Part shown: positions 35,789 through 46,900 of the stretch, piece by piece
Position numbering within the stretch: the stretch's first letter is position 1
How the letters are laid out: each line of letters begins with the position of its first letter
DNA from: Typha latifolia
Lineage: Eukaryota > Streptophyta > Magnoliopsida > Poales > Typhaceae
Assembly (NCBI GenBank): GCA_019914945.1
Contig: CM034103.1
Coordinates: forward strand, 14,102,785-14,166,784
Length of the DNA: 64,000 bases
Reading direction: 5' to 3'
Position numbers and translations under genes: made by a program
Notes under the pieces: model-generated
Database searches by the model: none
The model's input: the letters and a program-made list of their open reading frames with translations, nothing else
Told to the model about the DNA's origin: nothing

Positions 35789-38444
35789 ATGAGTGCTACA
35801 AAGTTCATTAAATGTGTGACTGTTGGAGATGGGGCTGTGGGGAAGACCTGCATGCTCATCTGCTACACCAGCAACAAGTTCCCAACTGTATGTGTTAAGA
35901 CCCTTCTTTCTTCACAATGCCAAGATGATTAGTAGAACTTCTATTTGGGTGTGCAATGAATTTTACTAGTATTTTTTCTTGAAGTATTAGAATATTCCTC
36001 TCGTTTTTGGTATGCCTTATGCTCAACTTTCCTTCTCTCGTTCTTTTTCGAGGTACGTCTTTGGTTGGCTTTAGTTTCTTTGCGAAGTTCTTCTGTTCTG
36101 CATCTTATGGGTCTCTGTGATCTCAAAATTGCAACTTGACTCTATTAAATTATTGGGGGGATCTGAGCTAATAATTCCCTCAGTACTGTTCCTCATGTGA
36201 GATTAACGAGAGATTTTGTAGTCATATGGTCCATTTGATTTTGGGCAGGAATGTACTTCCTGTGTGAAGTTATTCTCTTCTGCATTTTATGGGTCTCCGT
36301 GATGTCGAAATTGCAAATTGACTCTGTTAAAATTGTTGGGGGAATCTCAGCTAATTATTCCCTCATTACTGTTCCTCATGTGAGATTAACAAGAGGTTTT
36401 GTACTTATATGGTCCATTTGATTTTGGCCAGGATTACATTCCTACAGTCTTTGACAATTTCAGTGCTAATGTTTCTGTGGATGGAAGCATTGTAAATTTG
36501 GGATTGTGGGACACTGCAGGTATATATTTTTTTCCTCTTGATTTTGCCAGATTTATGGTGATAAATTGGGAAGCTCTCAACTCTCTGTTGGTTTCACAGG
36601 ACAAGAAGACTACAGTAGACTGAGGCCACTCAGTTATAGAGGTGCAGACATTTTTGTGTTGGCTTTCTCTTTGATTAGCAGGGCAAGCTATGAGAATGTC
36701 CTCAAGAAGGTATTTGGTGAAACCACCACTCTTTCAATCTGCCTTCATTACTTTCACTACAAGTTTACAAGATTTTAGCATTTCGGTTGCTTTCACTGGA
36801 AAGTAAAAGCTATGAATCTCTGATTTCTTTTTTCAATTTCCTGGTCTAACGTTAGGATGTTGACCAAATAGCTTTTTCTACTTTTGATGTAACCTAAGTA
36901 TTCAAACTTTAGGATGACATTTGAAAAAAAGATCAGCTTTAGTTTCAAAGTGAGGCCTAGATTAAGACATCTAGAAATTTCTTTAAATTTTTCACCACAT
37001 TTGAGATTCACAAAAGGGTTCTAATATTCATGTTTTCATGTTTTAATGTGAAATAATACACCTTTTTCTCTCATTAGGATTCTTTTTATTTTGGACAAGT
37101 ATTTTGATGAATTATAATAGTCTTTATGTCTCATTTTTAAATCAGTGGATGCCTGAGCTTCGCCGTTTTGCACCAAATGTTCCAATTGTGCTGGTGGGAA
37201 CTAAGCTAGGTGTGTATTATTTTGAATTCTATTCTATCCAATGGATGTATAATACTCTCCATATTTTGGCATATGCTGCTACTTCCACAGTACCAAAACC
37301 TTTTTGAACTTTGTCTCAGATCTTCGTGACGACAAAGGATATCTTGCAGACCATCCCAGTGCCTCTACAATAACATCAGCGCAAGTAAGTATATCTTAGT
37401 CCATCTCCCTAGCAGTGAAAAATATATCTTAGGATATTAAAGTCGCTCTCTTTGTGGTAAAGGGCGAGGAGCTTCGGAAGCAAATAGGTGCTGCTGCATA
37501 CATAGAGTGCAGTTCTAAAACTCAACAGGTATTATACCTAGTCAACTTTCTTTTTGCTTTGGGAAATAGGATTAATTATTGTAGTAGTTCAAGTTAGAAT
37601 GTACTTGCATTTTTGGACTAATGCCTATTTCCAATTCTGTTGCTCTACCTAGAACATCAAAGCGGTTTTTGACACTGCAATTAAAGTGGTTCTGCAACCT
37701 CCACGAAGGAAGGAGATCATGGCAAAGAAAAAAACTAGACGAAGCTCTGGATGCTCAGTGATGTAAGTAGACCATCGTAATCTTTACTTCCAAGTTACTG
37801 TTCTTTGAACATCTACTGTTGTATAAAATGTTTACTGCCTTACACTCTTCAAGCAGAGGTATTACTAACACATCTCGATTAAGGCAACAAAAATTGAAGT
37901 GTGCATGAAACCAAGTAATAATCTGCTATTAAGAAATTGAATCAATCAGTCATGTTTTATGATTTTAAGTCGAAATTTGATGATGTCATGAATTGTAAAA
38001 TGTTTCTTATAGTAATAGTAATTCTATTTAGATGAAATAGGCATATAGTTGCAATTCTGATTTTCACTTGAAACAGTAAGGCATTGGCTATGTAGTATAC
38101 AATATGCAACCAATTGTCAATTTACCTAGTGCAGCTTATTACGGGCATAACTGTTGTACCTAAATAGCATATACCCTAGCTTCCGCAGACATTTATGGAA
38201 GTCAATATATTCTGTCTGAATTCCTAGTACTTGTTTTCTTCAAATGTTTAGCTTTATGCAAACATTGGTTGGGACAATAATAATTATCTGTTACTGAATT
38301 GAAAAAATTATTGCACTGTTTAGAGCATTCAATCTCTCAAACACTTATATAACAATAACATAATAGCAGTAACATCAATATGTTTATCTCTTTTACAAAT
38401 GCTGCAGGACTTTTATGTGCGGCGGAAGCACGTGTGCAACATAG
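35789..38444 (+). CDS. Type II ROP/RAC small GTPase
   Basis: Eight exons: 35789-35887, 36432-36519, 36600-36709, 37146-37209, 37320-37384, 37463-37528, 37653-37762 and 38408-38444, giving 212 residues. Visible G-motifs are the P-loop GDGAVGKT (13-20), the effector loop around [21 protein letters not shown] and ECSSKTQQ. A basic stretch KKKTRR precedes the tail. The C-terminus [16 protein letters not shown] has the GC...CG box of type II ROPs, which are S-acylated at the plasma membrane instead of prenylated through CaaX. As in other type II genes, an extra last intron splits this tail, so exon 8 supplies only 12 residues. ROPs switch actin, vesicle traffic, ABA and polarity signalling. Intron 1 contains a tandem duplication of its own 3' end. 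Confidence 0.95.
36081..36444 (+). repeat. Tandem duplication spanning ROP intron 1 / exon 2 junction
   Basis: Two copies of about 183 bp lie head to tail: about 36081-36261 and about 36264-36444. Both contain the shared segment CCTCATGTGAGATTAAC and end in GATTTTGG-x-CAG followed by GAxTxCxTTCCT-like sequence. The second copy carries the true acceptor (AG 36430-36431), the first a decoy (AG 36247-36248). Confidence 0.85.
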
Positions 38445-39086
38445 GGCTGAAGTTTCTTTCATGTTGATGAATCTCCCAGTGTGCTTGAAGACATCCTAGT
38501 ATATTTTGTTTAGCAGGTTCTTTGTTTAGTGGATAGAGAGGGAACTTTTGGTTCTCTCATGCTCTATATAGAATGTAAGAACGAAATTTACATAATATTT
38601 TCTGAAGTAATGTACTTAGTGAATGAATTTATCCAAACCATACTCTTTTTGTTCGGTGTGACAACCACATTAAGAACCTGCAGGTGGCTACGCTGGAAGA
38701 ACATTATTATTACTATCTCCAGTTACCTGTAAGAAACTGTGGATATATGTGCCAATTTCTTTCTAGTTTGTCGCAAAGAAGCCAACATAAACCATACAAA
38801 TGGAATTGTTTTATTACCAACAGAATGGAGCACAAAATATCAGATATTGTTCGAAAGGTGCACAATTCCAGGTGCCTCAACAACACAATGGCAACACTTC
38901 CTCACAAATGAAATGAACAAATGGAATAAAATAATTCTTTTATTGCCAACAGAATGTAGCACAAAATATCAGATATTGTTAGAAAGGTGCAGATTCCAGG
39001 TGCCTCAACAACACAATGGCAACACTTCCTCACAAATGAAATGACATAAAAGAAATCATTAGCACCACCCAACAGAAGAAATCTTT
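38445..39086. other. Intergenic, convergent ROP and PLAC8 3' flanks
   Basis: About 640 bp containing the ROP 3' UTR and a tandem duplication (38800-39047). The open frames here arise from the duplicated sequence and have no protein-like features. Confidence 0.6.
38800..39047. repeat. Tandem duplication of about 120 bp
   Basis: Copies at about 38800-38917 and 38921-39047 share long identical blocks, for example AAAATATCAGATATTGTT and GCAACACTTCCTCACAAATG. They differ by a few substitutions and small indels, so the event is fairly recent. Confidence 0.9.
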
Positions 39087-40045
39087 TCATGTACTCATGG
39101 ATTGGCTTTGAGGAGGAGCAGTTCTAGTTTCCTGCTGCTTAGCGAGATGACCCATCCAACCTGCAAAAGAGCATGTATACATGCATAACAACTCAGCTAC
39201 TCAAACCCGATAAATTTGGGACTTCCTAATATTGAAGAGTAAGAAGGTGTAGCAAACCTAGAGAAGGGTCTATTCCTCTATTCTGGAGCTCTCTGAACTC
39301 TTGGCAGAGAGCGCAGCATGGGCAGAAGAGATGTACAACACAATCCTCAGCTGGAGCCTGGACCAGATTATACTTTTCTCTCAGTTTAGACCTGTAGTTA
39401 GAACCCAAAACCCAACAGGTGCACAGAGTTGGAGCCAATAACAAATACAAGAAACTGCCCAGAGTACAACCTACGAAGGCATTCATTAGGGAAATAAGAT
39501 GACTCCCAATTGATGAATCAGTATAAAAGGAAGCATATTGATTGGTTTAATCTCTTCTTCGGAATTGTATTTCAAAACTAAAGCCATAAAACTACCATCT
39601 CTCTACATATATAGGTATGGTTCTTTGTGTGTCCTTACTGGTTTCTCCCTCGTCTATAATCTCTGCAATCTGTCCGAAGGTTAGACATGGGAAGCATGCT
39701 GTCATCAGAGCTGCATTGCAAGGACATTTTAGAGTTAGATAAAGCTCGCTTCACATAAAAGTTGTAAGACTTGCTTCCTAATGAGACTTCAAAGTACTGT
39801 AACTTGGATAAATTTAGGACACAAAAGTATGATAAAAGTTAAATGTCGTCCTTACTATTGGTTTGAATGCATGCACAGTCGAAGAGGCCAGTCGTCCACG
39901 AGCGGCCAACATGTTCGGACTCCACTTTTGCAGGCTTGACTTCGTGCTCTTGTGGGCAAGCCGAAGGAGAACGCACAGGTGGATGCTGCACTGGAGAGTT
40001 CTTGCCATTGCTCTTCTCACTGCCATAGGAACTATCTCCTTCCAT
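39087..40045 (-). CDS. PLAC8 family protein (cell number regulator / PCR-like)
   Basis: Four exons on the minus strand: 40045-39856, 39710-39639, 39470-39258 and 39160-39087, giving 182 residues. Residues 1-50 are polar and Pro/Ser-rich. The PLAC8 domain runs from WTTGLFDCACIQTN through LMTACFPCLTFGQIAEIIDEG, a hydrophobic segment CTLGSFLYLLL (about 89-99), and the signature CVVHLFCPCCALCQEFREL (131-149). The acceptor of exon 3 is the AG at 39472-39471, because only this joins in phase; the ATG at 39486 is intronic. The family includes cell-number regulators and cadmium-resistance proteins at the plasma membrane, linked to organ size or metal transport. Which applies here cannot be told from sequence. 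Confidence 0.88.
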
Positions 40046-41315
40046 TATGCTACCTCACCAGAACTGATAGTAATCAATGGAGCACAAGATGTTTGTGTTT
40101 TGGTAGGCCTAATATAGTTTCCAGGCCTTAGCTACATATCTTTGTGCTTATCGCCCAAGGATTTGCTTGGCATGGCCTTCTCTAGTATAATTGTTCCCAT
40201 GCATGTTTTACATAAAGGTGATAAGACCGATGCAATGCTAAATGGATGGCTCCAAATTTACACGCTGGACACCAACTCATTAATAAAGATACAATAAATT
40301 CAGAGGCATTTACCTGTCTCAAGCATAAAGAACAAAGTTTATTTGTCAGATCTTACAAAAAATAAACAGTAGATAAGCGTACCCGGCTATTATTAAAACA
40401 AATTTAAGGATCTTTGAAGTGCTATCCCATAAGGAACTAGCAGAAAATTCATCAGGAGTCTAAGTGAGGTCTGGTATAGAAAGGAGACGCATGAAATCTT
40501 AAGAAAATACAACACATTTCAGGCTCCGCTTTATACTAATAACTCCTATTGCTCTTTAGCATATCAAAGAACGCAAGCAGCTCCTTGGAACGAATAGTCC
40601 CTTCTAGAACCAGCAAAATGCCATGGTGTTGTGATGTCGGAGCAGCATTGGATATGATAACCAAGATACAATATGCACTATCCTTTATGCCAGTTGCTTC
40701 ATCCACTGGGCCTTTGAGCTCTGCCAGAACTGATAGAATTCTTCACTTTGCTTCTTACAACAGGTGTTGTAGGTCAAGTAGTGTGTCTCAGTCTGTTTCC
40801 GTTCATGAAGGATGAATGTATGCCAGTTTTCCTTCACGTTCCTGTCCAGCATATTTGGTGCACATAATTGCCTATTCCTTAGAATGCAATCATGACATCA
40901 CATCCATTGATCTTCTTAATTCTCCTTGACATGGAGATACACTTTACTAACCACCATCTTTTAACAGCAGCTGAAAGAAAAAGAAATTAATGGTGGTTCA
41001 TGTTAGTCAAAAGATGACAAATATATAAGGGAAGGAAAGATAGCATCTAGTGCAAACCTCACAACTCTTCTAGCTTTAATAATGAGGCAGCTTAGCTGAC
41101 TCTATGTACTCCCAAATGACTGACTCATGAACGTTAAACTGGAATTATGATGGTATCATGGTACAATGAAGATATCATCCTGGTAGGATAAATATGTTTC
41201 ACTAATATCATACTTCAACCTGTCTGAACTTGAAGCAGATGGATTATCCCATCCTTGGATTGCAATCAACAAGAGTCAAATTATGCTTCTCTTCCTTGGT
41301 TAACCAAAAATTGAG
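40046..41315. other. Intergenic, PLAC8 upstream region to PPR 3' end
   Basis: AT-rich upstream and 3'-flanking sequence. I see no supported gene or notable repeat. Confidence 0.55.
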
Positions 41316-43076
41316 TCACCAATACTCCAGACAAGAACAATGGCCATCTTTGAAATGGTGGAAGCGATACTTATCTCTTATTATTATCTCTCTTTTCGCA
41401 ACAACTGATATGAACTTGATAGCAAGATGGCAATCGCCACACATCCTAAGGTTCTTTATGATCCTGATTGGTGTCTCATCATTGATACTCATAAGTCCAA
41501 ATGCTACAGCCAGTTTCTCACTGTGGAATCTTAGTGCAACCTCCCTCTCCTCTTCTTCCAACTCATGCAACACTGAGTCAGTTTCTGGCACATACCCTGC
41601 CTCTCTGATTTTACAAATCATTTCCTCCAAATATCTGTAAATTTCTGCACTTTGTGGGTGATATGTGTCACCCATGCGAAATACGTGGGCTGCATCATTG
41701 ATCTCTATCAGGCTATACCCAGTTTTCTTCTTCAAACCTCTTCTGATCATGATATTCCTGACATCCTCAACCCGATCCATTCTACCGGCTAATGCATACA
41801 TGTTGGAAAGGAGCACATAGTGCGCAGGGTTCTCTGGCTCTGTAGCTAGAAGTCGCTCAGCCACTTCCACTCCAAGATTGAAATCCTTGTGCATTTTGCA
41901 TGCCCCAAGCATAGCTGTCCAAACTTCTGGCCCTATACCCCCTGGTATCCAGTCCCTTATAAATTGCATTGCATCTTCAAGAAGCCCCGCCCTGCCATAC
42001 ATATCAACCATACAGACATGGTGCTCAGCTCGTGGAACCAAGCCGTAGTCCCTCTTCATGGACGCAAAAGCCTCCCGGCCTTGGGTAACAAGTCCTGCAT
42101 GGGCGCACGCTGATAGAACTGCTACAAAGGTGACATCATTGGGCGATGGGCCCTCATCTCTCATCCGCCAGAACAATTCAACTGCTTCACACCCATAACC
42201 ATGCATTCCATAACCCGAAATCATCGCAGTCCAAGCAATAACATTTCGTTCCTTCATCACATCAAATCTTTCCCGAGCCTTCTGCACATACCCACACCTC
42301 GCATACATATTCATGAGGGACGTGCCAAGAACAACATCAACATCCATTCCTCTCTCACAGATATAACAATCCACCCACCGCCCCAATCCCAAGGCACCAA
42401 CTTGAGAACAAGCCGAGAGCAAGCTCACCAGCGTGGCCGAATCCGGTTCCTCTCCCACCACCCTCATCTTCCGAAATATGTCAATAGCCTTTTCTCCAAA
42501 CCCATTCTGTTCATACCCAGAAATCATCGCATTCCACGCAACGACACTCCTCCCAGGCATTTCATCGAACAATTTTCGTGCCACACTCAAGTCGCCACAT
42601 TTCGCGTAGAAAACCACCAAAGCTGTCTGAACGAAACAATCCTGTCCAAACCCATTAAATATAACATGGGAATGGATAATTCTACCGACTTTTGAAGCCG
42701 AGAGATCGGCGCAGGCCTTGGTGACCGAAGTGAAGGTATAATTCGAGGGCTCGAGCTGGGTCTTGAGCATGCAGCGGTAGAAGAGAATGGCGTCGAAGGG
42801 AAGTCTGGATTTGGCGGCGGTCCTGATGAGGGAGTCGAAGAGGAAGGAGTCGGGGTTGGGGATGGAGGCGAGGAGGAGGTGCGTGTAGGATAAGGAGCGG
42901 GAGGCGCAGGACAATGAGAGGAGCTTGGTGAGGAGGGCGAGGGAGCGATGGGAGCCGGAGACGAGGAGGCGGGCATGGACTTGCTTGAGAGGGAAGAGGC
43001 GGGGACCGGCGCGGAGGAGGGCTAAGTAGGTGGGGGAGTGGGAGGAGGAGGAGGAGGATGAGGATGAAGACGTCAT
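41316..43076 (-). CDS. PLS-class pentatricopeptide repeat protein with E and DYW domains (At2g33760-like)
   Basis: One intronless ORF of 586 residues, as usual for plant PPR genes. After a Ser-rich start, tandem 31-36-residue repeats cover about 40-430, with typical pieces such as VVAWNAMISGYEQNGFGEKA and AWTAMISGYGMHGYGCEA. The E/E+ region follows, then a DYW deaminase-like domain (about 490-586) with FHSEKLAVAFGLM and CGDCH zinc ligands. The last three residues are Glu-Tyr-Trp instead of Asp-Tyr-Trp. Overall order and wording closely match Arabidopsis At2g33760. Such proteins bind RNA in mitochondria or chloroplasts, and DYW domains carry out C-to-U editing. The target site is unknown. A short basic/Ser-rich N-terminus is compatible with organelle import. 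Confidence 0.95.
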   Translation of the reverse strand: MTSSSSSSSSSSHSPTYLALLRAGPRLFPLKQVHARLLVSGSHRSLALLTKLLSLSCASRSLSYTHLLLASIPNPDSFLFDSLIRTAAKSRLPFDAILFYRCMLKTQLEPSNYTFTSVTKACADLSASKVGRIIHSHVIFNGFGQDCFVQTALVVFYAKCGDLSVARKLFDEMPGRSVVAWNAMISGYEQNGFGEKAIDIFRKMRVVGEEPDSATLVSLLSACSQVGALGLGRWVDCYICERGMDVDVVLGTSLMNMYARCGYVQKARERFDVMKERNVIAWTAMISGYGMHGYGCEAVELFWRMRDEGPSPNDVTFVAVLSACAHAGLVTQGREAFASMKRDYGLVPRAEHHVCMVDMYGRAGLLEDAMQFIRDWIPGGIGPEVWTAMLGACKMHKDFNLGVEVAERLLATEPENPAHYVLLSNMYALAGRMDRVEDVRNIMIRRGLKKKTGYSLIEINDAAHVFRMGDTYHPQSAEIYRYLEEMICKIREAGYVPETDSVLHELEEEEREVALRFHSEKLAVAFGLMSINDETPIRIIKNLRMCGDCHLAIKFISVVAKREIIIRDKYRFHHFKDGHCSCLEYW

Positions 43077-43959
43077 TAGATACTTGATTCAATAGTTTAT
43101 ATGAATGGATTCGAGTTAATCTCTTAACTAGTACACTATGAGCCCTCTTATCCACCTAAAGCCCGGCCCAGTAGCTTCAGACGACGGCCCAATTAGATTA
43201 TCTTTATTTTACCGAACCTAGACAAATCTCAGCCGTCCGTCTCCCTCTCCTTCCGCATTTTCTCTCTCTCTACCAATTTAATATTAGTATATTACCTCCC
43301 TCTCTTTCCGCTTTTATTATCCGTCTGATCTCAAAAAATTTCTGGTAATCCGACGGCCCTAATTACGCTACGATTTTTTAATAGAAATCTCCGCTGAAAA
43401 CAACACAATTCGAAAGAATAAACAAATAAAACGTCTCTTCGTTATCTTTTGATCCGACGGTAAAGAGCTCAACAACTCGGCGTCTATGAATTTTAACCAA
43501 ACGATCTGCTCCCAAAATATCATCCGTCAGATCTGTCTATCACTCATCTCTACCCGTCCGAATCAATTCGAGTTCAAAAGTAGAGAGGGAGAGATAGAAA
43601 AAGAGAGAGAGAAAGAGAGATAGAGAGAGAGGCCCTTCTCTTCTTCCTTTCTCCCTCCTCCCCAGAGCTCTCGAAGCAATTCCCGCAACCGAAGTGGAAG
43701 AGAGATAAAGAGTGATATAGGATAAAAATCCCACCTTGCTCACCTCTCCGGCGCACCGCACCGGTGGATCCGATCCATTCGGATCGCATCTGACGGTCTA
43801 AATATCTCTTGCGACGCCACTACTCCCTGATCTCCGAGTCGGTGGCCGTGGGCTCTGAAATTTCCTGTGTAATCTTATGTGGGTATTAGGGTTTTAAGTC
43901 TTTTGACTGGAAATCACTGTCCTTTTCCCCCTTTGGTTGGTTAGAGAATCCCCAGATCG
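43077..43959. promoter_or_regulatory. Bidirectional promoter between the PPR and CXC genes
   Basis: The two ATGs face away from each other across 883 bp. The region holds at least six CCGACGG/CCGTC-type motifs between 43231 and 43797, CT- and GA-rich runs (43587-43640), and a perfect telo-box TTAGGGTTT at 43886-43894, 66 bp before the CXC start. Telo-boxes often mark dividing-cell genes. Confidence 0.6.
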
Positions 43960-46900
43960 ATGGCGGGAAAGGATAAAGGGGTTCAACCAGCTGCGTCAGC
44001 GTCGACACCGGCGGATTTCCAACCTAAGAAGCTTGTTAGACAACTAGATTTCACCTCGACTTCCTATTCCAACAATCCGGCGGTGGCGGCGGCTGCTGCA
44101 GCGGTGTCGATGGCGCTAGACCATCGGCCGCCGCAGCAAAAGCAGCAGTTTCTTCCACCGCCACCGCCGCCACCACAGTCACAGACTCAGCAAATCTCAC
44201 GTCCTTCAATTCCGCTTGCTGTGTGAGTTCCTCGCTTCTCAGTTTTGTCTTTGTTATCGATCTGCTGGGGAGCAACTTTTCTCTTCTTTTTATGAATTTT
44301 CGGTTTATGTCTCTGATTTGGCTGCTCGTAGAATGATCCCGTCTTGTTATCAGTTATTTTTTTGCCCATGGAATTTCCTATCCAATTTGAATTTTTGATG
44401 GATTCAAAAGTGCATCGTTGCTCTTTTTTGGGCTTTCTTTTCTTCCAGTTGATAAATTTAACACATTTCTGTATTTAGAAAGTAAAGGAACGTTGGGAAA
44501 AGTTTGAAGCTCTATATCTGGATATCATGGAGCAAACTCAGTTGTTTTGATGCGAACTACATTGATATTGACCATACCTTTTCATTTATCGGTGGTACTA
44601 ACAATTAAAAGATTTCCTTTTTAGTTTGCGCACTTGTTACCAGTAAGTAAATTGTTAAAAGTTACCTAGATGATGATTTTCTGTTTGATATCAATTTTTT
44701 TTTTGGGATCTATTACAGAGGTACTGTGATGGCATAGTTTGAGTGCGTGATCTGATGCTTGATTGATTGTGGCTACGCCATGGTCATACGTGGAAAGACT
44801 TTTGCCTTCATCTAATAAAATAGATTCTTTATGAACTGTTGGAAATTTTATCCTCGCCAAGTTGTGTGCCCAACTGTTAATAGCCCTTTGTCTTTCTTCA
44901 GGAAGCCGGAGTCCCCGAAGTCACGATCACGGCTCTTGTATGAAACAAAAGATGGAACACCAACAAGGAAAAAGAATTGCAACTGCCGACACTCTAAATG
45001 TTTGAAGCTGTAGGTTAAATACCATTTCATTTTAGAGTAATTTTATGGTCTATGATGCTGTCAGATAGCTTTTTGTGCTAAAAGATGTTACTAATTCTCT
45101 ATTCTGATATATTGTTTTGACACTTGGACTGTATCGGCTGAGTCCATTACATTTACTGTACTTGGTCTTCCATTTGGTCCTGCATGGTATAAATAATTAT
45201 GATTCTCACACATCATATTAAGGGAAGACTGCACCAGTCCGAATTGTACCTTTCTATGATGTGTATTGTAAACCAGAAAGGACTGTTGAACTGGATCTTG
45301 TCTTCCTTTTTGGTCTACAATAGACATCATAGAAAGATACGGTTCGGACTGAATCTTGTCTTTTCTAAACATGATTTATTGTTCACTGCTCGTAATAACA
45401 GCATAAACAAATGGCATATTATTGGTAAGATAGTTATTCTTACTAGATTAATGAACACAATCTAAACTATTCATCTCTTGCCCATTGGACTAGTCACATT
45501 GAAGTAATGCTGACTGTCTGATGTGGCTATTACAGCATGAAATGCTTGTGACTGACACTTTGTTGTGTTGTTTCCACTTTTAGCCATTGACTGAATAATG
45601 ATTACTTAATATATGTGAAACACGAGGACACTAGTTTCTTTTTTTTTTGTATTTTATATTTTGATCTACTGATTATTTCTAACTTTTCGATCAAGGAATA
45701 TGCATTTATCAATAAAAGTTGAGCATATCTTTAAACATTCTTTGTTCTTCTGATACTTTTTTGGCTTTCATTATGTATAGTAATGGTGCTCTGAATTCAT
45801 ATGATGGAATATCAGAATTGTTGCTCTTTTTTTGGTTGATAATCTTATCAAATGTCTAGATCTCATTGTCATTATGCACGTTAGGTACTGTGAATGTTTT
45901 GCATCTGGGGTTTACTGTGATGGATGCAATTGCACAAACTGTTTTAACAATGTCGAGAATGAGGCTGCTAGGCGGGAAGCTGTTGATGCTACATTGGAAA
46001 GGAATCCTGATGCATTTAGGCCTAAGATTGGCAGTAGTCCTCATGCAGTTCGGGACAGTAGGGTATGTGTTAAGTTTTTCTGTATATCAATGTCATTAGT
46101 TTGTTTGGTGAAAATTAATCTTTGTGGTCTGATGGTCATTTGTTGTGATGTTTGGTGGGAGCATGCTAGCATACATATGCATAGAAATGGTAACTTTGCT
46201 ATTTGTTAGTTCAACTTACTGTCAAATATATGCCAACTTCTTGGCTTTCTGATTAATCAATGATCAAATCCTACAGTGGGAACTTGATGTATCACCTTCC
46301 GCTGTCTGGTTTGATTTTTCTTTCCTATCATTACTTTTGTTCTCTAAATATCGAAATCATAAGTGAACGTGACTCAATTATATTTCTATATAATTGTGGA
46401 CCTAAGCATTCTACATTGCATGGGATTCTAACCAGCAATATTGATAGCTCCTTGATCATTCTTTGTCTTTGTTACTATTTTTCATTTTTTTATTAATTAT
46501 TTTTCATAAACAATGGGTGTGCTGTTTTAGTTCTTGTTTTGTTACTTTGTACAAGGAAATATCATATAAATTTGCAATATATGTAGGTGCACATATAATT
46601 TTCCAGAAGAAGATAACAGGCAAAAGAAATCAAAGTAAATAAGTAACAAGATCTATTTTCAAGGTGATGCTTGGTCTAAGAACATAATTTCATCTAGTCA
46701 TTCTCATGCTGACTCCTGTAATGAATTCATTTTCATGTGCCAGGAGGAGGCAGGAGAACTCACCTTGGTAGGAAAGCACAATAAAGGATGCCATTGCAAG
46801 AAATCAGGGTGCCTCAAGAAGTACTGTGAATGCTTTCAAGCCAATATACTCTGCTCTGAGAATTGCAAATGTATGGATTGCAAGAACTTTGAAGGGAGTG

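Noticed and set aside
38684..39044. Two overlapping plus-strand ORFs near 38.7-39.0 kb
   Set aside because: They come from the tandem duplication, have repetitive sequence and show no protein features.
42587..43155. Minus-strand Pro/Ser-rich ORFs overlapping the PPR start
   Set aside because: They are alternate frames of the GC-rich 5' end of the PPR gene.
45091..45465. Pair of similar ORFs on opposite strands in CXC intron 2
   Set aside because: They are an effect of the inverted repeat, which makes both strands read alike. They are not genes.
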